A stretch of 64,000 nucleotides of DNA from Gambelia wislizenii (GCA_030847615.1 JAUMIR010000005.1:107785116-107849115), one strand, 5' to 3'. Shown: positions 33,945 to 45,265, counted from the stretch's first letter. Numbers and translations are program-made. The notes: generated by a model not told the origin, from the letters alone.

Positions 33945-33945
33945 A
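33913..33945. repeat. (AAC)n microsatellite
   Basis: About 11 CAA units within an A-rich tract (33870-33945). Confidence 0.92.
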
Positions 33946-34127
33946 ACACCAGATGGCAGTTCTGGGTGCTTGCTTCATTAGCAAGCCCTGCCCCCTGCAC
34001 TCATCAGGCAATCAACTTTCAGTTTCTGCTCCTTTGGGAAAGTGAATAAATTTGCATCACTTGTCCCAATGAGCAGGAATACACATTGCCCCCATTGTTG
34101 TTTAAAAACTCCAGGGAAAGCCACATA

Positions 34128-34338
34128 CAGTTGTCCCTCTGTATCCATGGATTTGGTATCCATGGATTTAAGTATTCACATCTTGAAAATATTCTTTAAA
34201 AAATAATAATCCAAAAAGCAAACCTTGATTTTGCCATTTTGCTATGCCATTGCATATAATGGGACTTGAGTATTCACAGATTTTGGTATCCACGGGGGGT
34301 CCTGGAACGAAATCCCAGCAAATATGAAGGGACAACTA
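34128..34338. mobile_element. Tigger-like MITE
   Basis: TA flanks at 34126-34127 and 34339-34340. The left end is CAGTTGTCCCTCTGTATCC and the right end AATATGAAGGGACAACTA, an inverted copy with one terminal mismatch. The interior has TCTTGAAAATATTC and AATCCAAAAAGCAAACC. No transposase is encoded. Its outer nine bases match those of the element at 32621. Confidence 0.82.
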
Positions 34339-34340
34339 TA

Positions 34341-35589
34341 TTTAGCCCCCATCCTTCTGAATACTGTGATATGATGCGGGATCTCATTAAGACAGGTCAT
34401 ATTCTCCTCACATCCCATGAAGAGTGTTTTTGCCCTTTAGACAACCTCTAAGCGTTTCCACTTCCTGCAAAATTCAAAGGTTTCCTCCAGTTTACCCCAG
34501 GCTTATCCTGAGTTTTCTGAAGTCTTAAAAATAACCAGCAGGTGTGATATCTTTACCTCTGATCAACCTACGATTTGATGTCCAAAACATAGACAACAAT
34601 AGCTTTGAGCCAAAGCCACATCTAGTGCATATACCCAATCTTACTTTTTAACAGAAAATTATATTCATTCACACTGTATTATAAAGTACACAGATTAATA
34701 TTGTCAACCAAGTAATTGTGCACTTCAGCAATCTCACTATGCTACAGTTCAAGACCAGTACATGCCATGTGGTTGCAAAATGTGAACACTTACACTTGGA
34801 ACAATCCTAAAACTGGGGAGTGACATTATTACTCCATATCACTTACTCACCTGAAGTAGTTCTTTTCAAAAGAGCCTAAATAGTTGGTGAGCTTATGTCT
34901 TAATATGAGGAAGAGGCTGTCCCCAAAAAGGTCTTCTAGTCCAGGCCCCATGAGAATCAAAGGGAGGAGTATATGGTTAGAATCTTTCAGGTTGTGGCTA
35001 GCATTTGTAGGAAATATTGGAAGTGTGATGCTTGTTATGAAAACCTTTGTAATCTGTTTTAATGAGGCTGCAGTGTACATCTGCATGTATCAATATGCAT
35101 GAGGAAGAATCATTTCAGTCCGTCTTTGCAAACAAGATGAATACTTGCATGGTCATTAGGAAATGAGTTTTAGGCCATTCACTGAAACAATTATGATTTG
35201 ACAAAAGGAGCCTTCTGATTCTTTCTTAACCTTTATCTGAGGAAATCCACACATCAACATCCCTACAGTCTCTTGATGAATAAAGGCTGGGATATTCACA
35301 TCTGGTGGTCTTATGAGTTTCATTCATTCCTATGCTACATACTTTAGTCATTTGAGCTAATCCAACTGTTCAAGATGGGTAATAGGGCTTGATTTAGTCT
35401 CCCTTCTCTAATGAACAGCTGATAAAGTATTATCCAGAGTAATTGGTTGTGGAGACATAATATGCAGAGTTACAAAATTCAGACATTCTTAAATATTTAT
35501 TATTTTATTATAAATAAAACCAATACCTGAAATTTATTGTTTATAACTGATTTATTTAAAAATGTGCAGCCTTTCAGCTTGCAGATACT
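34341..35589. other. No recognisable gene or repeat
   Basis: AT-rich, unique-looking. Opposed frames of 72 and 79 aa near 34850-35100 have no motif. Confidence 0.35.
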
Positions 35590-35594
35590 GTTGT

Positions 35595-36090
35595 TTTAAT
35601 TGCTGCCAAGCTGGCTTCAACTTATGGTGACCGTATGAATGAGAGAGCTCCAAGACATCTGGTCATGAACAGACCTGCTCAGGTCCCACAAACTCAGGGT
35701 TATAGCTTTCTGGTACATTATTCCTCTTTTCTTACTTACTACCACTTTACCAAGCATTATCATATTTTCTAATGAGACATGTTGTCTCATAATATATGCA
35801 GAGTATGATTCCCTCACTTTGATAATTTTGGCTTTTAGGAGGATCCAGGCTTGATTTGCTCTAAGACCCATTTATTGGTAATTTTGGAAGTCTATGGTAT
35901 CCACAAAACCATCCTCCCAGCACCACATTTGAAATGAGTTTGTTTTCTTCCTGTCAGCTTTCTACACTGTCCAGCTTTCACAGCCATACATAGAAATGGG
36001 AAATACAATGGCATGGACAATCCTGACTTATTCAGTGATGTATATTTACACTTGAGGATCTTATCTTGTTCTGTCAAAAATGTCTTTCTA
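35595..36090 (-). mobile_element. BovB/RTE LINE, 3' part
   Basis: The minus strand carries the region downstream of the RT palm of an RTE-BovB ORF. In forward reading it appears as GGCTTCAACTTATGGTGACC (3' end, the same tail type as Sauria SINEs), CCAAGACATCTGGTCATGAA and GTCAGCTTTCTACACTGTCC. It continues at 37073 after two inserted elements. The frame is broken in many places. Confidence 0.72.
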
Positions 36091-36424
36091 AGGAGATTTT
36101 CACACAGGGAAATTATTCCCCGGGGAGATCGGGACAGAAATGGGCTGTTCTGGAAGCAGCACCGTGTTTCACATGCTCCCTTCCCTCTCCCGATCTCCCA
36201 TCATCCTGATGCTGTGCTCATTGTATTTCCCTCCCACTAGGTTCCTCCTTTTTTTTATTAATGAGAGTTCATTGTTAATAAATAGAAATAGAACGAGCAC
36301 AGCGTGAGGACGATGGAAGATTGGGAGATGGAAGGGGGAATGCGAAACATGGCGCTGCTTTCAGAACAGCCCCATTTCTGTCCTGATCTCTCTGAGGAAT
36401 AATTTCCCCATGTGAAAATCTCCT
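36091..36424. mobile_element. Foldback MITE family D, inserted in BovB
   Basis: The arms are about 140 bp. The left starts AGGAGATTTTCACACAGGG and the right ends CCCCATGTGAAAATCTCCT; internal matches include GATCGGGACAGAAATGGGCT facing CCCATTTCTGTCCTGATC. It is non-coding. A half copy is at 56480-56621. Confidence 0.78.
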
Positions 36425-36430
36425 AAATCT

Positions 36431-37072
36431 GAGGGTTTGTCTAGACAAGAAGATATAATGTGGATTGCTGCACATTAACTCAAATTCATAGCAGCATTCA
36501 TTTGTCTCCACATTTTTTTTTTTTGGCAAATTTGCTGGTTTGAGAAGCTACCCATGTTTGAAGTTCACACACAGCCATGCCTGTGAATCAAGATGGTGGC
36601 CTGGAGTGAACTACTCGCATTATTAATCTCCATAAGTTGTCATAGCTGCACAGTTATTTTTTTTAGCTATAAATCTAAGGTGAACAAGTGTGACCTTCCA
36701 CTCAAAAAAGCTGTTTGGTCACATCGGTGCAGTGAAAAAGCACATGATTGATATCATGAAACTCCAAAATGACCCTTTCAACCACTTTGTTACTGGCAAG
36801 CCAAGCCCTGCAAATATCTGACCAATCAGCTTTCCATTTCCACTCTTGTCCGAGAATACATGGCAATGCAGATCGGTTGTCCAAGGAGACAGTAATGCAC
36901 ATTTCTGTGTATTTTTTTTTTTAAAAAAAACCCTGTGAAAAGTCCTGAAGACTTTTCCTTATAGTTTTTGGAGTTTTTGCCCCCCATTCCAAAAATGGCA
37001 AATCACTGTGGGATCTCCTTGGTACTCTCCTCAAATTCTATGAGGAGTTTTTTCAGCATCTAGACAACACCC
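36431..37072. mobile_element. Family N element, copy inserted in BovB
   Basis: The left terminus GGGTTTGTCTAGACAA and right terminus TCTAGACAACACCC are inverted. The interior has AATCAAGATGGTGGCC and ACCAATCAGCTTTCC, shared with the copies at 32436 and 49434. Together with the adjacent family D element it separates two BovB segments. Confidence 0.6.
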
Positions 37073-37612
37073 TTGTCTTTTACTGATTTGTTGACTACTG
37101 TCTTTATTTTGATTAATGACTGAGCCATAGGAGATATTTGATTATTCTGATACCTTCACCATCCATTTTAAAATTATATAAATTATTTATGGACATTATT
37201 TTGGGTGTTTTAAATGTTCAGCTGGAACCCTATTTTTGCACTTTCTGCCTTGATTTCCTTCAATAGTGGTTCCAAGTCTGCTATTTTCTGATAGGAGTAT
37301 TATGTCATCTGCATATCTTAAACTGCCGATGCTCCTTCCTTCAATTTTCTCACTTCTTGCCTCTGAGTCTAATTCAGCTTTCCATATGATATGCTCTGCA
37401 TATAAATTAAACAGATGGATACAATGTAGCCTTGTCTGATGCCACTAGGAAATCATTCTGTTTTCCCATATTCTGCCTTTACAGCAGCCTCTTGTCCTGA
37501 TTATAGGTTGTGCATCAGGACTATCAAATGTGGCACACCTATTTCTTTTATAGTGATCTATAGTTTTTCATGAGCTACACAATCAATGGCTTTGCTATAG
37601 GCCAGTATTCTA
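37073..37612 (-). pseudogene. BovB/RTE LINE reverse transcriptase palm region
   Basis: On the minus strand 37303-37320 encodes RYADDI, the RT catalytic YADD box. Further upstream in the frame, 37561-37605 encodes a YSKAIDCVAHEKL-like stretch, the A-motif neighbourhood of RTE reverse transcriptases. Between them is ATGATATGCTCTGCATATA in forward reading, seen in many BovB copies. Frameshifts and small deletions are frequent, so it is inactive. It is truncated at its 5' side next to a family A MITE. Confidence 0.78.
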
Positions 37613-37621
37613 CATCAGCTA

Positions 37622-37850
37622 CTTAGGCTGCTGACACACTGCCGAAATAATGCAGGTTGATAATGCTTTAACAAACATGGCTCCATCCTGTGGAATCATG
37701 GGATTTGTAGTTTGTTGTGGAACCAGAGCTCCCTGACAGAGAAGGACAAATATTTCACAAAACTACAAATCCCAGAATTCCATAGGATGGAGACATGACA
37801 GTTAAAGTGGTGCCAAACTGGATTATTTCTGCAGTGTGGTAGCAGCCTTA
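37622..37850. mobile_element. Palindromic MITE family A
   Basis: The ends TTAGGCTGCTGACACACTGC and GCAGTGTGGTAGCAGCCTTA are inverted. The arms match 28835-29059. It sits at the 5' edge of the BovB fragment. Confidence 0.78.
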
Positions 37851-38154
37851 GTTAAGCATACTTATTAAGTAACCTGAGTGGCAGCACTAGAGGGGTGAAT
37901 AGAGGCTGAACTGTACCAGGTGATGCCATCAGGGGAAGGCCTTAGTGATGCCATAAAGTAAACTCTCCTGGCCCAGGTGGAAATGCATTCACTCACACTC
38001 TGATTGATAGCAGAATGGACCTCCTTTTCCCCATGCAGCTGTTACATGGTTAAGTAGGTGGGTGGGGGGTATGATCATGGTAATAGTGCCAAAATCATGA
38101 CCAAGTAGCCATCATGAATACAGGACAGTTACCTAGGTTTACTCATCTGTCTTG

Positions 38155-38377
38155 GGGACCTTTCACACTACACAGTTAAGTGCTATGATTCCACTTTAAC
38201 TGCCATGGCAACATCCTATGACCCTGGGATTTGTAGTTCAGTGAGGCAGAGAGGTTTCTGGCCATGTATGCTGAATGCTCCTCCCTAAACTGCTAGTCCT
38301 AGAATTTGATTGGATTGAAACTGGGCAGTTAAAATGGAATCACAGTGCTATAATTTTATAGTGTGAAAGGGCCCCTG
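38155..38377. mobile_element. Palindromic MITE family B (best copy)
   Basis: The ends GGGGACCTTTCACACTAC and TAGTGTGAAAGGGCCCC are inverted. The arms contain GATTCCACTTTAACTGCC and GGCAGTTAAAATGGAATC. It is related in layout to family A (shared GGGATTTGTAGTT core) but has different termini, suggesting a common ancestor. Confidence 0.72.
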
Positions 38378-39727
38378 AAGTCCTTCTATCACACAAACTG
38401 TGGTTTGCTGGGGCCTGTGCAGGTATATCCACAATATAAAACCATAAATTTATATAGAATTACCAAATGTAGTTATGTATAATTAGATATAAATTATAAA
38501 TTTCTGCAGCGAGGGCCATCTATCTCAACACAGCAGGTGTTTCTTACAAATTAATCTAACATATAATTATTCAAAAAGGAATTTGAAAAGGTAATACACA
38601 TAAAGGCTCAGTAAAAAAATAAAAAAAAAATAAAACATGTCCTCTTTCTATATTTAGGTTGGTAGTCATGTTAGACTGTTTCAATATGAAGAAGAAAACA
38701 AAATATATTCTCATGACACTTTTGAGGCTAACCAATTTATTTCAGCATAAAGTTATACTGACACAAATTGGTTAGTCTTAAATGTGCCACTTCCTTCTTT
38801 TCTGCTTATATCTTTTTTCAAGTGTGTTATGAAGGTTAACAGATACAAATTTATATTTGGAATTGTGATATCATAAATTAAACTGTTTTGTACCTAGGCC
38901 TATAGCTCGGGAGGATTGGCTCATGCTCCAAAATTGTCAGTAATTTACCCTGTGAAGGCACTGACCTTGACAAAATGACTAGAAACAACTTGTCAAAAAG
39001 GTTGTCCCTCTGTTGCTGAGTTTAACTCATGTGAATCCAAGCATGCTTGTGTAAAAGGCATCTGACATCTATGCCTTCCTGCTTACTCTAGGGAACAATG
39101 AACAGCCCCTTATCCATATCAAAGTTTGCCTTTGAGCAGTCACACTGTAGATCAGACTCCTCTTCTACATTGCCTTTATTTCATAGCTTCTGAAAGGTTT
39201 GGGCCAAATTTTACAACCAGGATTCTCAGAACTGGTCGTAGTGAAAATCCCCAAGACAAGATGGAAAAGATGGGGGAAAGCAGGCAAAGAAAAACAGAGA
39301 ACTCAAAAAGAAAATCCCTGTTCATCAATGGAAGGAAATTTTCCTGCAGCAGATCTGTGTCTGGTATAGAGCTGTATCACCAATGTAAATATGGCTGGGA
39401 ACTGAAGGGTAAATAATGCAGACTAGTATTTTCCTGTACAACTTATGTCCGATCCACAACTATACACTGGTTTAACCATTGGGGTGGAGTGGGTTCACCT
39501 ATGGAATGTTCTTCCAGTGCATCTGGGGTGTTCTGTCACTATATGTTTATGGTGGTGATGTGCTTTGCCATTTGTCAGTGTAGCAGGATTTTTTTTAAAA
39601 AAAAATCCCTAATGATTTAATCAGCAAATCCTGAGTGACTACTGCACCCTTAATTACCTTCAAATGACTACCGGAATACAAAACCTTTGCTATCCTCCCC
39701 CACTCTGAAAGAAGACAGCTAGTCCAA
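38378..39727. other. No recognisable gene or repeat
   Basis: AT-rich. A 96-aa frame at 39126-39416 has no motif. Confidence 0.35.
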
Positions 39728-39790
39728 TGAGTCAGGGGGTTGGATTAGATGGCCCTTGTGGTCTCTTCCAGCTCTGTGATTTATGAGTCT
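39728..39790 (+). mobile_element. CR1 extreme 3' end
   Basis: GGGGGTTGGATTAGATGGCC, CTTGTGGTCTCTTCCAGCTC and GTGATTTATGA are the last ~60 bases of a CR1 3' UTR in sense orientation. This is a very short 5'-truncated insertion. Confidence 0.75.
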
Positions 39791-39885
39791 CCATTGGCAA
39801 TGATTTATACTAAAGTTAAGGTCTATTTGCCATTTATTGGATCAGGGATCTGCCAGGGGCCAGTATGGTCCCACGATTATTATAT

Positions 39886-40122
39886 GTTGTTGTTGGGAGC
39901 TTTTAAGTCATTTCCAACCTATGGTGACCCTAAGGTAAACCTATCACAGAGTTTTCATGGCAAGATTTGTTCAGAGGAGGTTTGCCATTTTCTTCCTTTG
40001 AGGCTGAGAGGGTGCGATTTGCACAAGGTTATCCAGCGGGTTTTCATGTCTGAGTGGGGATTTGAACCCTGTTTTCCAGAGTCAGAGTCCAGTGCTCAAA
40101 CCGCTACACCACACTGGCTCTC
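39886..40122 (-). mobile_element. Sauria-type SINE
   Basis: BovB-like tail on the left (TTTAAGTCATTTCCAACC, GGTGACCCTAAGGTAAACC), tRNA-like head on the right (GGATTTGAACCCTG, CGCTACACCACACTGGCTCT). It lies about 100 bp from a CR1 tail in the opposite orientation. Confidence 0.88.
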
Positions 40123-41138
40123 ATGGTTATTATGTAGGCTTAAAGCAATGACACCATGCAGTGCTTGTACAAGAGTACTTTCTTCTCCTCCATTCACCTT
40201 CTTTTTCCAGCCCTCAGAGCTGCTTGGAAACTGGCTCACGAGGGATTCTGGAGTAGGTTTGGGGTACACAGGTGGAGAGGAGCAATTTCTCCCCTTCAAA
40301 TCCCATTGTCAGCAACATCAGCAGATGTATACCACTGAATCCTGGGCAGAGAGACCATGGAGCATTTGAATTCTTCTTACTTCTTTGAACCTGTTGGCTT
40401 TGCACGTTGTGCTCTATATGTAGTCACCATAACTACATCACTGTTTTATAGGCAGCATAGAGCTAAACGGCTTTATGTTCTGTATTTACAATGAAACCAC
40501 AACATAAGCAATAGGATGGGCTAGGATATACTTGTTATCATATGTAAATACCGATTTCCCCCCAAGATACTGAGGATACTGAGAAAGCTATTCTAGTCCC
40601 TTGGGTGAATGATATGAATTTTATAGCACCCCATTTACTGTCTTGAAATATATATAAGCAACCAAGCAACCCTAAAAGGGAATTTAGAAGGACATTTAGA
40701 AGACTTATAGTTAATAACTGAAAAAAAAATCTAAAAGTAGTAAAAAGAAGGCTGAGGAACTACTGCATATTTAAATCTCATTATAATGTCTACTTTTTAT
40801 GGTGTTTTAGTGAATGTAAATAATGGGGTGAATAGGAACCTTACATTCTGAGCGGATTTTATTTTCTCAGGCTAGTTCCATAGGACCATTTTACTTTTTT
40901 AATTAATATAAGAAGGACCTTTGTGGTCATATTAGATAAGAATATATGGATGGTATTTAGGAAAAGAAATGAAGATAAATTTTGCAAAAAAATACAGCAC
41001 AGTAAAGAATGTCTACAGTAAAATATGTTGCAGGTAGTGGAACACATATTGAAGGCTCTTTGTATAATCTGCGTACTGTTGTCCACAATTTTGATCTACA
41101 GGGCGGGAGGACTGCTGCAGCAATAAAATCTTAGAGTT
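40123..41138. other. No recognisable gene or repeat
   Basis: AT-rich. The 206-aa plus-strand frame 39749-40369 starts in CR1 tail sequence and runs through the SINE, so it is a chance fusion of repeats. Confidence 0.45.
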
Positions 41139-41420
41139 TCAAGGTAAGGTTAATACTTTTAAAATAATATCACTATATGCTAGCAGTAGCAACATCAGTA
41201 AAATAAAATAGCAACAGTGGGCTGACAAGAGGGGGAAATGCCTGAAAATTATCTCTAAATCTAGCCTAAAAATGAATAATGAAATAAATGGCCATAGGAC
41301 ATCTCTTAAGTAAGGATATAAATCTTTGCTTATTTCATCCTTACATTCAAGAATGAATAATCTCAAGTTTTCTGCACATTCTTCAACTACCTTTTCCATT
41401 TCAAGACTGTTGCAACACAT
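41139..41420 (-). pseudogene. Possible L1 ORF2 C-terminal remnant
   Basis: A 93-aa minus-strand frame reads MEKVVEECAENLRLFILECK, then DLYPYLRDVLWPFISLF. The spacing resembles the final part of L1 ORF2 (W..K..E.AEM..L...I.......F...W..F..YL). The resemblance is weak and there is no upstream RT, so this is only a suggestion. Confidence 0.25.
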
Positions 41421-41466
41421 TCATGAGTGAGAGAAGACTTTAATAAGGGAGAAGATGATGCCTATA

Positions 41467-41676
41467 GTTGTTGCTGTGCACCTTCTAGTTGTTTCTGAGT
41501 TATGGTGACCATAAGGTGAAACTACCACAGGTTTTTTATCACTGAGTTTTATCCTCAAGTCTGAGTGTGTGACCTGTTCAAGGTCACCCAGTGGATTTCT
41601 GTGGCCAAGTGGGTATTCAGACCCTGGTCTCCTAGAGTCCTAGCCCAACACCCAAACCACCACATCATACTGGCTG
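41467..41676 (-). mobile_element. Sauria-type SINE
   Basis: Tail on the left (TTGTTGCTGTGCACCTTC, GGTGACCATAAGGTGAAAC), body GTTCAAGGTCACCCAGTGG, head on the right (GGTCTCCTAGAGTCCTAGCC, ACCACCACATCATACTGGCT). Confidence 0.82.
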
Positions 41677-41699
41677 TGTTACCTGCAATCGTATATTAG

Positions 41700-42340
41700 A
41701 ATATTTAGGGCATTAAAAATCAAAGCAAAACTAGAATTGAGCCTGAAAATAAACTGACAACCAATGAAGCTAAAAAAACAATTGGCAGGATCAGACCCAA
41801 AAATAAAAGTCTGAAAGCCACATCCTGGATCAGCTGAAATTTCCAGACATTTTGGCTAGGTCTGCCCAACTGCAAAAAAATCCATCCAGAATGTGAATGA
41901 ATGGATCCACCTTCTTTCAGAAAGTTCATGGCTGACATGCTAAATTAATTAAAAAAAAATACTACTCTTGGCCATTGCTGCCCAAAATTAAATAAAATAA
42001 GGGTAGGGCCAGAATTACTCTCAGGCTGTGAACCTGTTGCTTCAGAGAGCATTACAACCTTGTCCCACACATGTAGTAAACTTAAGTCATTATGTACTAC
42101 AGTCTACAGTACCTTGTCTACTTTGGGTTTAAGTTTATTCACTCTCATCCATCTCAAAACTTCTCTGATTTAGCCTTTCTACAGCCTTCCAACAAAACAT
42201 GACATACAGCTAGGTGACATTCATGGGCTAATGATGGTTGAGATTCTACATTGTTGAGCATAGTATAACACATCTGTAGTAACTAGTATAATATAGTTTG
42301 CTTGCCACTAGATCCAGGTTTCATCATTTTGTTTTGATGG
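41700..42340. other. No recognisable gene or repeat
   Basis: AT-rich sequence with no supported feature. Confidence 0.3.
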
Positions 42341-42356
42341 CCGCTCTCTTGGCTAT

Positions 42357-42660
42357 TCCATTGCTGGTGGGGAGCAAGGGTCCTTAGAGAAGTACCTGGC
42401 TATGCTGATGTAGCCAGATGCAGAACAAGGACTTCTTCCACTGAGAGATGCTGGAGTCCTCTGGAGTTCTCACTGGGTGATGTCATTAGTCTGCATCTGG
42501 CAATGAAAAAATAGCCAGACACATCTCTGATCCTCTCCATTCTCCACCAGCAATGGCATGACCATGGGAGATGATGAGTGGTCTATTGTAGCACAATAGT
42601 GAGTTCTGGTTGGTGGGGGGTGGCTTTGGATGTTGTGGAGGGTGGAAGAGAATATCAACC
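42357..42660. mobile_element. Foldback element family K, copy 1
   Basis: CCATTGCTGGTGGGGAGCA at 42357 is mirrored by CTCCACCAGCAATGG ending at 42556, with CCAGATGCAGAACAAGGAC facing TCTGCATCTGGC. The sequence to the right (to about 42660, ending GAGAATATCAACCTCCA-like) recurs in reverse complement at 45001-45160. It is non-coding. Confidence 0.5.
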
Positions 42661-42784
42661 TCCACGATGACAAAAAAATAAATAAATAAACATGAACACA
42701 CTGGCTAATAGGATATCCCATCTCATATCTGTGGATGACATCACTTAATGGTTTCCTGTAGATGTTGAAAAGCTTGAAAGACAT

Positions 42785-43592
42785 AAAATCATCGAATCAT
42801 AGAGTTGGAGGAGACCACAAGGGCCATCCAGTCCAACCCCTTACCATGGAGGAATACACAATCAAATCATTCCTGACGGTTAGCCATCCAGCATCTGTTT
42901 AAAAACCTCCAAAGATGGAGACTCCACCACATTCCAAGGCAGTGTATTCTACTTCCAAACAGCTCTTAGTGTCAGGAAGTTCTTCCTAATGTTTAGGTGG
43001 AATCTCTTTTCCTACAGTTTAAACCCATTGCTCCGTGTCCTAGTCTCTGGAGCAGCAGAAAACAAGCTTGCTCCATCCTCAGAATGACATCCCTTCAAAT
43101 GTTTAAACACGGCTATCAATTTGCATCTCAGCCATCTCGCCTCCAGACTAAACATGCCCAACTCCCTAAGCCACTTCTCATAGGACATGGCTTCCAGACC
43201 TCCCACCATCCTGGTCACCCTCCTCTGGACACATTCCAGCTTCTCAATATCCTTACTGAATTGTGGTGATCAGAACAGGACACAGTATTCCAGGTGAGGT
43301 CTGACCAAAGGAGAATAGAGTGGCACTATTACTTCCCTTGATCTAGACACTATACTCCTATTGATGCAGTCTAAAATCGCATTGGCTTTTTTAGCTGCTG
43401 CATCACACTGCTGACTCATGTTCAGCTTATGGGCCACTAAGACTCCTAAATCCCTTTTGCATGTACTGCCATCAAGCCAGGTGTCCCCATCCTATATCTG
43501 TGCATTTCATTTTTAGTGCCCAAGTGTAGTATCTTACATTTCTCCCTGTTGAAATTCATTTTGTTAGTTTTGACCCAGCTTTCTAATCATGA
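42785..43592 (-). mobile_element. CR1 LINE 3' fragment (~800 bp)
   Basis: It starts ATCGAATCATAGAGTTGGAG with GGGCCATCCAGTCCAACCCC. The minus strand holds the ORF2 C-terminus (MTRMVGGLEAMSYEKWLREL, then HLKGCHSEDGASLFSAAPET) and continues upstream to the region that in CR1 follows the FADD box, ending abruptly at TGACCCAGCTTTCTAATC. Frames are broken. Confidence 0.92.
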
Positions 43593-44869
43593 TGGAATAC
43601 TAGGTCAACCCACATGTCAGAAGTGACAGGTGAAATATTAATTCCTTGCACAACCATTTTCTGGCACCTGCCCTATAAAAGTCACCTTTTCAGTGAGAAA
43701 AAGAGATGAGCCTACAAATACTAGATGAAGTTTCCAAGTAGAACCTCCTATTTAGCTGATACACTAACACAAAAACATATTCAACAAGTTAACTGAGTGG
43801 TTAACGCTCAGTCTCTTTCTAGCACAACCACAGAAGCTAAGCTGCAAGCTTGAGTAGATAAACTGCAATCATTTTCAGTAAGTATCTGACATTATTACAG
43901 TTTTCTAACCTTTTACACCTTTGCCTGAGAGTTGCTTTCTGCATGCCAACCATAAAAAGAAGATGAAGCTTTACTGACCTGTCACATCATGAAACCTCAT
44001 CATAATATAAGATCATGACTGTAAGCACAACATGTGTCTATTATTTCTATTGCGACATTTTGATGAGCACATTTTGCCATGGCTCAGAATTGCTGAAGAA
44101 TCCTTGATTATTTTCTCCCCAAGGAGCCATGGCCTCATTATTTTTTTCAGGTACACCTGATAAAATTAGCATTGCACTTTTTTGACAGAAGCCCAACCAA
44201 TTTCCAGTCAATCAGCACACTACAAGTTAATTTTATATATGCAAAGTCTTGAGATGAAAAGCTATTTTTACTGTTTCCATTACTATCACCCCCACTCTAC
44301 TTTTTCGGGTCTTATGACTCTAAAGGTGACATGTATTTTATGCTTGATGGATGAAAGGAGACAGTAAAAGGCAAGGCAAGCTAATAACGCTAAAGTTCGT
44401 ACTGAATCAGAAACAGATTGAGATACTGCAAGAAATCGAGAGGCGTGCTCCAATCATTAGGGCTTGTCATGAGTGAGATTTGTTGGTTGATGTGCTGTCA
44501 GAGTTCTGAAGGAAAAAAAGATTTTAGAACAAACAACTGGATTTTACAGGGAAGAAAAAGAGGTTAGTGCTATAGCGACTTACTATAAAGCAAAGGAGAA
44601 CAATGAAGTGTGCATCAAAGAAAGTGGAAAAGTCAATCAAACCTTTTGAAAATACATGACTTTCAGAGAGGCATGGATCTATTTCCCTTTCAAATCCACT
44701 GGAAGAAGTTCAGCTTTTCAGACTGCCAGTCTCATATATTTGTCTATAATAATGATTTGCCAGCTTTTCTTCTTTTTCTATTGGCAACTGTGCCATAAGT
44801 CAATTCCAAAATATGATATAATATTTCTCTTGGGCACATTAATACATACACACAGCTTCTGTTATTGCT
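43593..44869. other. No recognisable gene or repeat
   Basis: AT-rich unique-looking sequence. Confidence 0.3.
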
Positions 44870-44945
44870 TCTAGTCCAGCCTTCCCCATCCCCATTGCCA
44901 TGCTGTCTGGGCATGATGGGAGTTGTAGGCCATCATCATAGAAGT
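44870..44945. mobile_element. Family C MITE, partial
   Basis: CCAGCCTTCCCCATCCCCAT and GGGCATGATGGGAGTTGTAG match one arm of the short foldback family seen at 5429-5549. Confidence 0.45.
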
Positions 44946-45000
44946 GACATATGCAAGAGTATATCAAGTTATGCTTATGTATACATTTTTTGTTGTTGTT

Positions 45001-45160
45001 AATACAGAGGTTGGTATTCCCTTCCACCCTCCACAGTGACCAATCTGCTCACTCCCCAGGAGCTATGCAACAAAAGTCCCCAATGTTCCATTGCTGGTGG
45101 AGAGTGGAGGGGATCAGAGAAGCAACTGGCTATGTTCCCATAGACGGATGCAGACAAAGT
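45001..45160. mobile_element. Foldback element family K, copy 2
   Basis: AGAGGTTGGTATTCCCTTCC, CACCCTCCACAG and CCATTGCTGGTGGAGAGTGG correspond, in reverse complement, to 42500-42660. One arm is missing. Confidence 0.45.
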
Positions 45161-45167
45161 GTCCCAG

Positions 45168-45265
45168 TGCTTCACCAAACTACAAACCTCATGATTCCAT
45201 ATGATGCAGCCATGGCAACTAAAGGGGAGCAGTAGAATTATACTTCTGTAGCATGAATGGGCCCA
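45168..45265. mobile_element. Right half of palindromic MITE (family B-like)
   Basis: CACCAAACTACAAACCTCATG, read as AAACTACAAACCTCATGATT, then GATGCAGCCATGGCAACTAA and GCATGAATGGGCCC match the right arm of family B. Confidence 0.45.

Larger units (their letters stand above)
32436..34127. mobile_element. Large non-autonomous element (family N), copy 1, with nested insertion
   Basis: The left part (GAGGGGTTGTCTATATGAGG, CTGTGATTTGTCTTAATG) and right part (AGCAAGCCCTGCCCCCTGCA, CTTGTCCCAATGAGCAGG) match the same sequence order at 49434-49905 and, more loosely, at 36431-37072. It is interrupted by the Tigger-like element 32621-33719 and ends at or near another Tigger-like element at 34128. An AAC microsatellite (33913-33945) lies inside. 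No coding capacity is visible. The superfamily is undetermined. Confidence 0.5.

Noticed and set aside
39749..40369. 206-aa open frame as a gene
   Set aside because: It begins in a CR1 tail and runs through a Sauria SINE, so it is a chance frame over two repeats.
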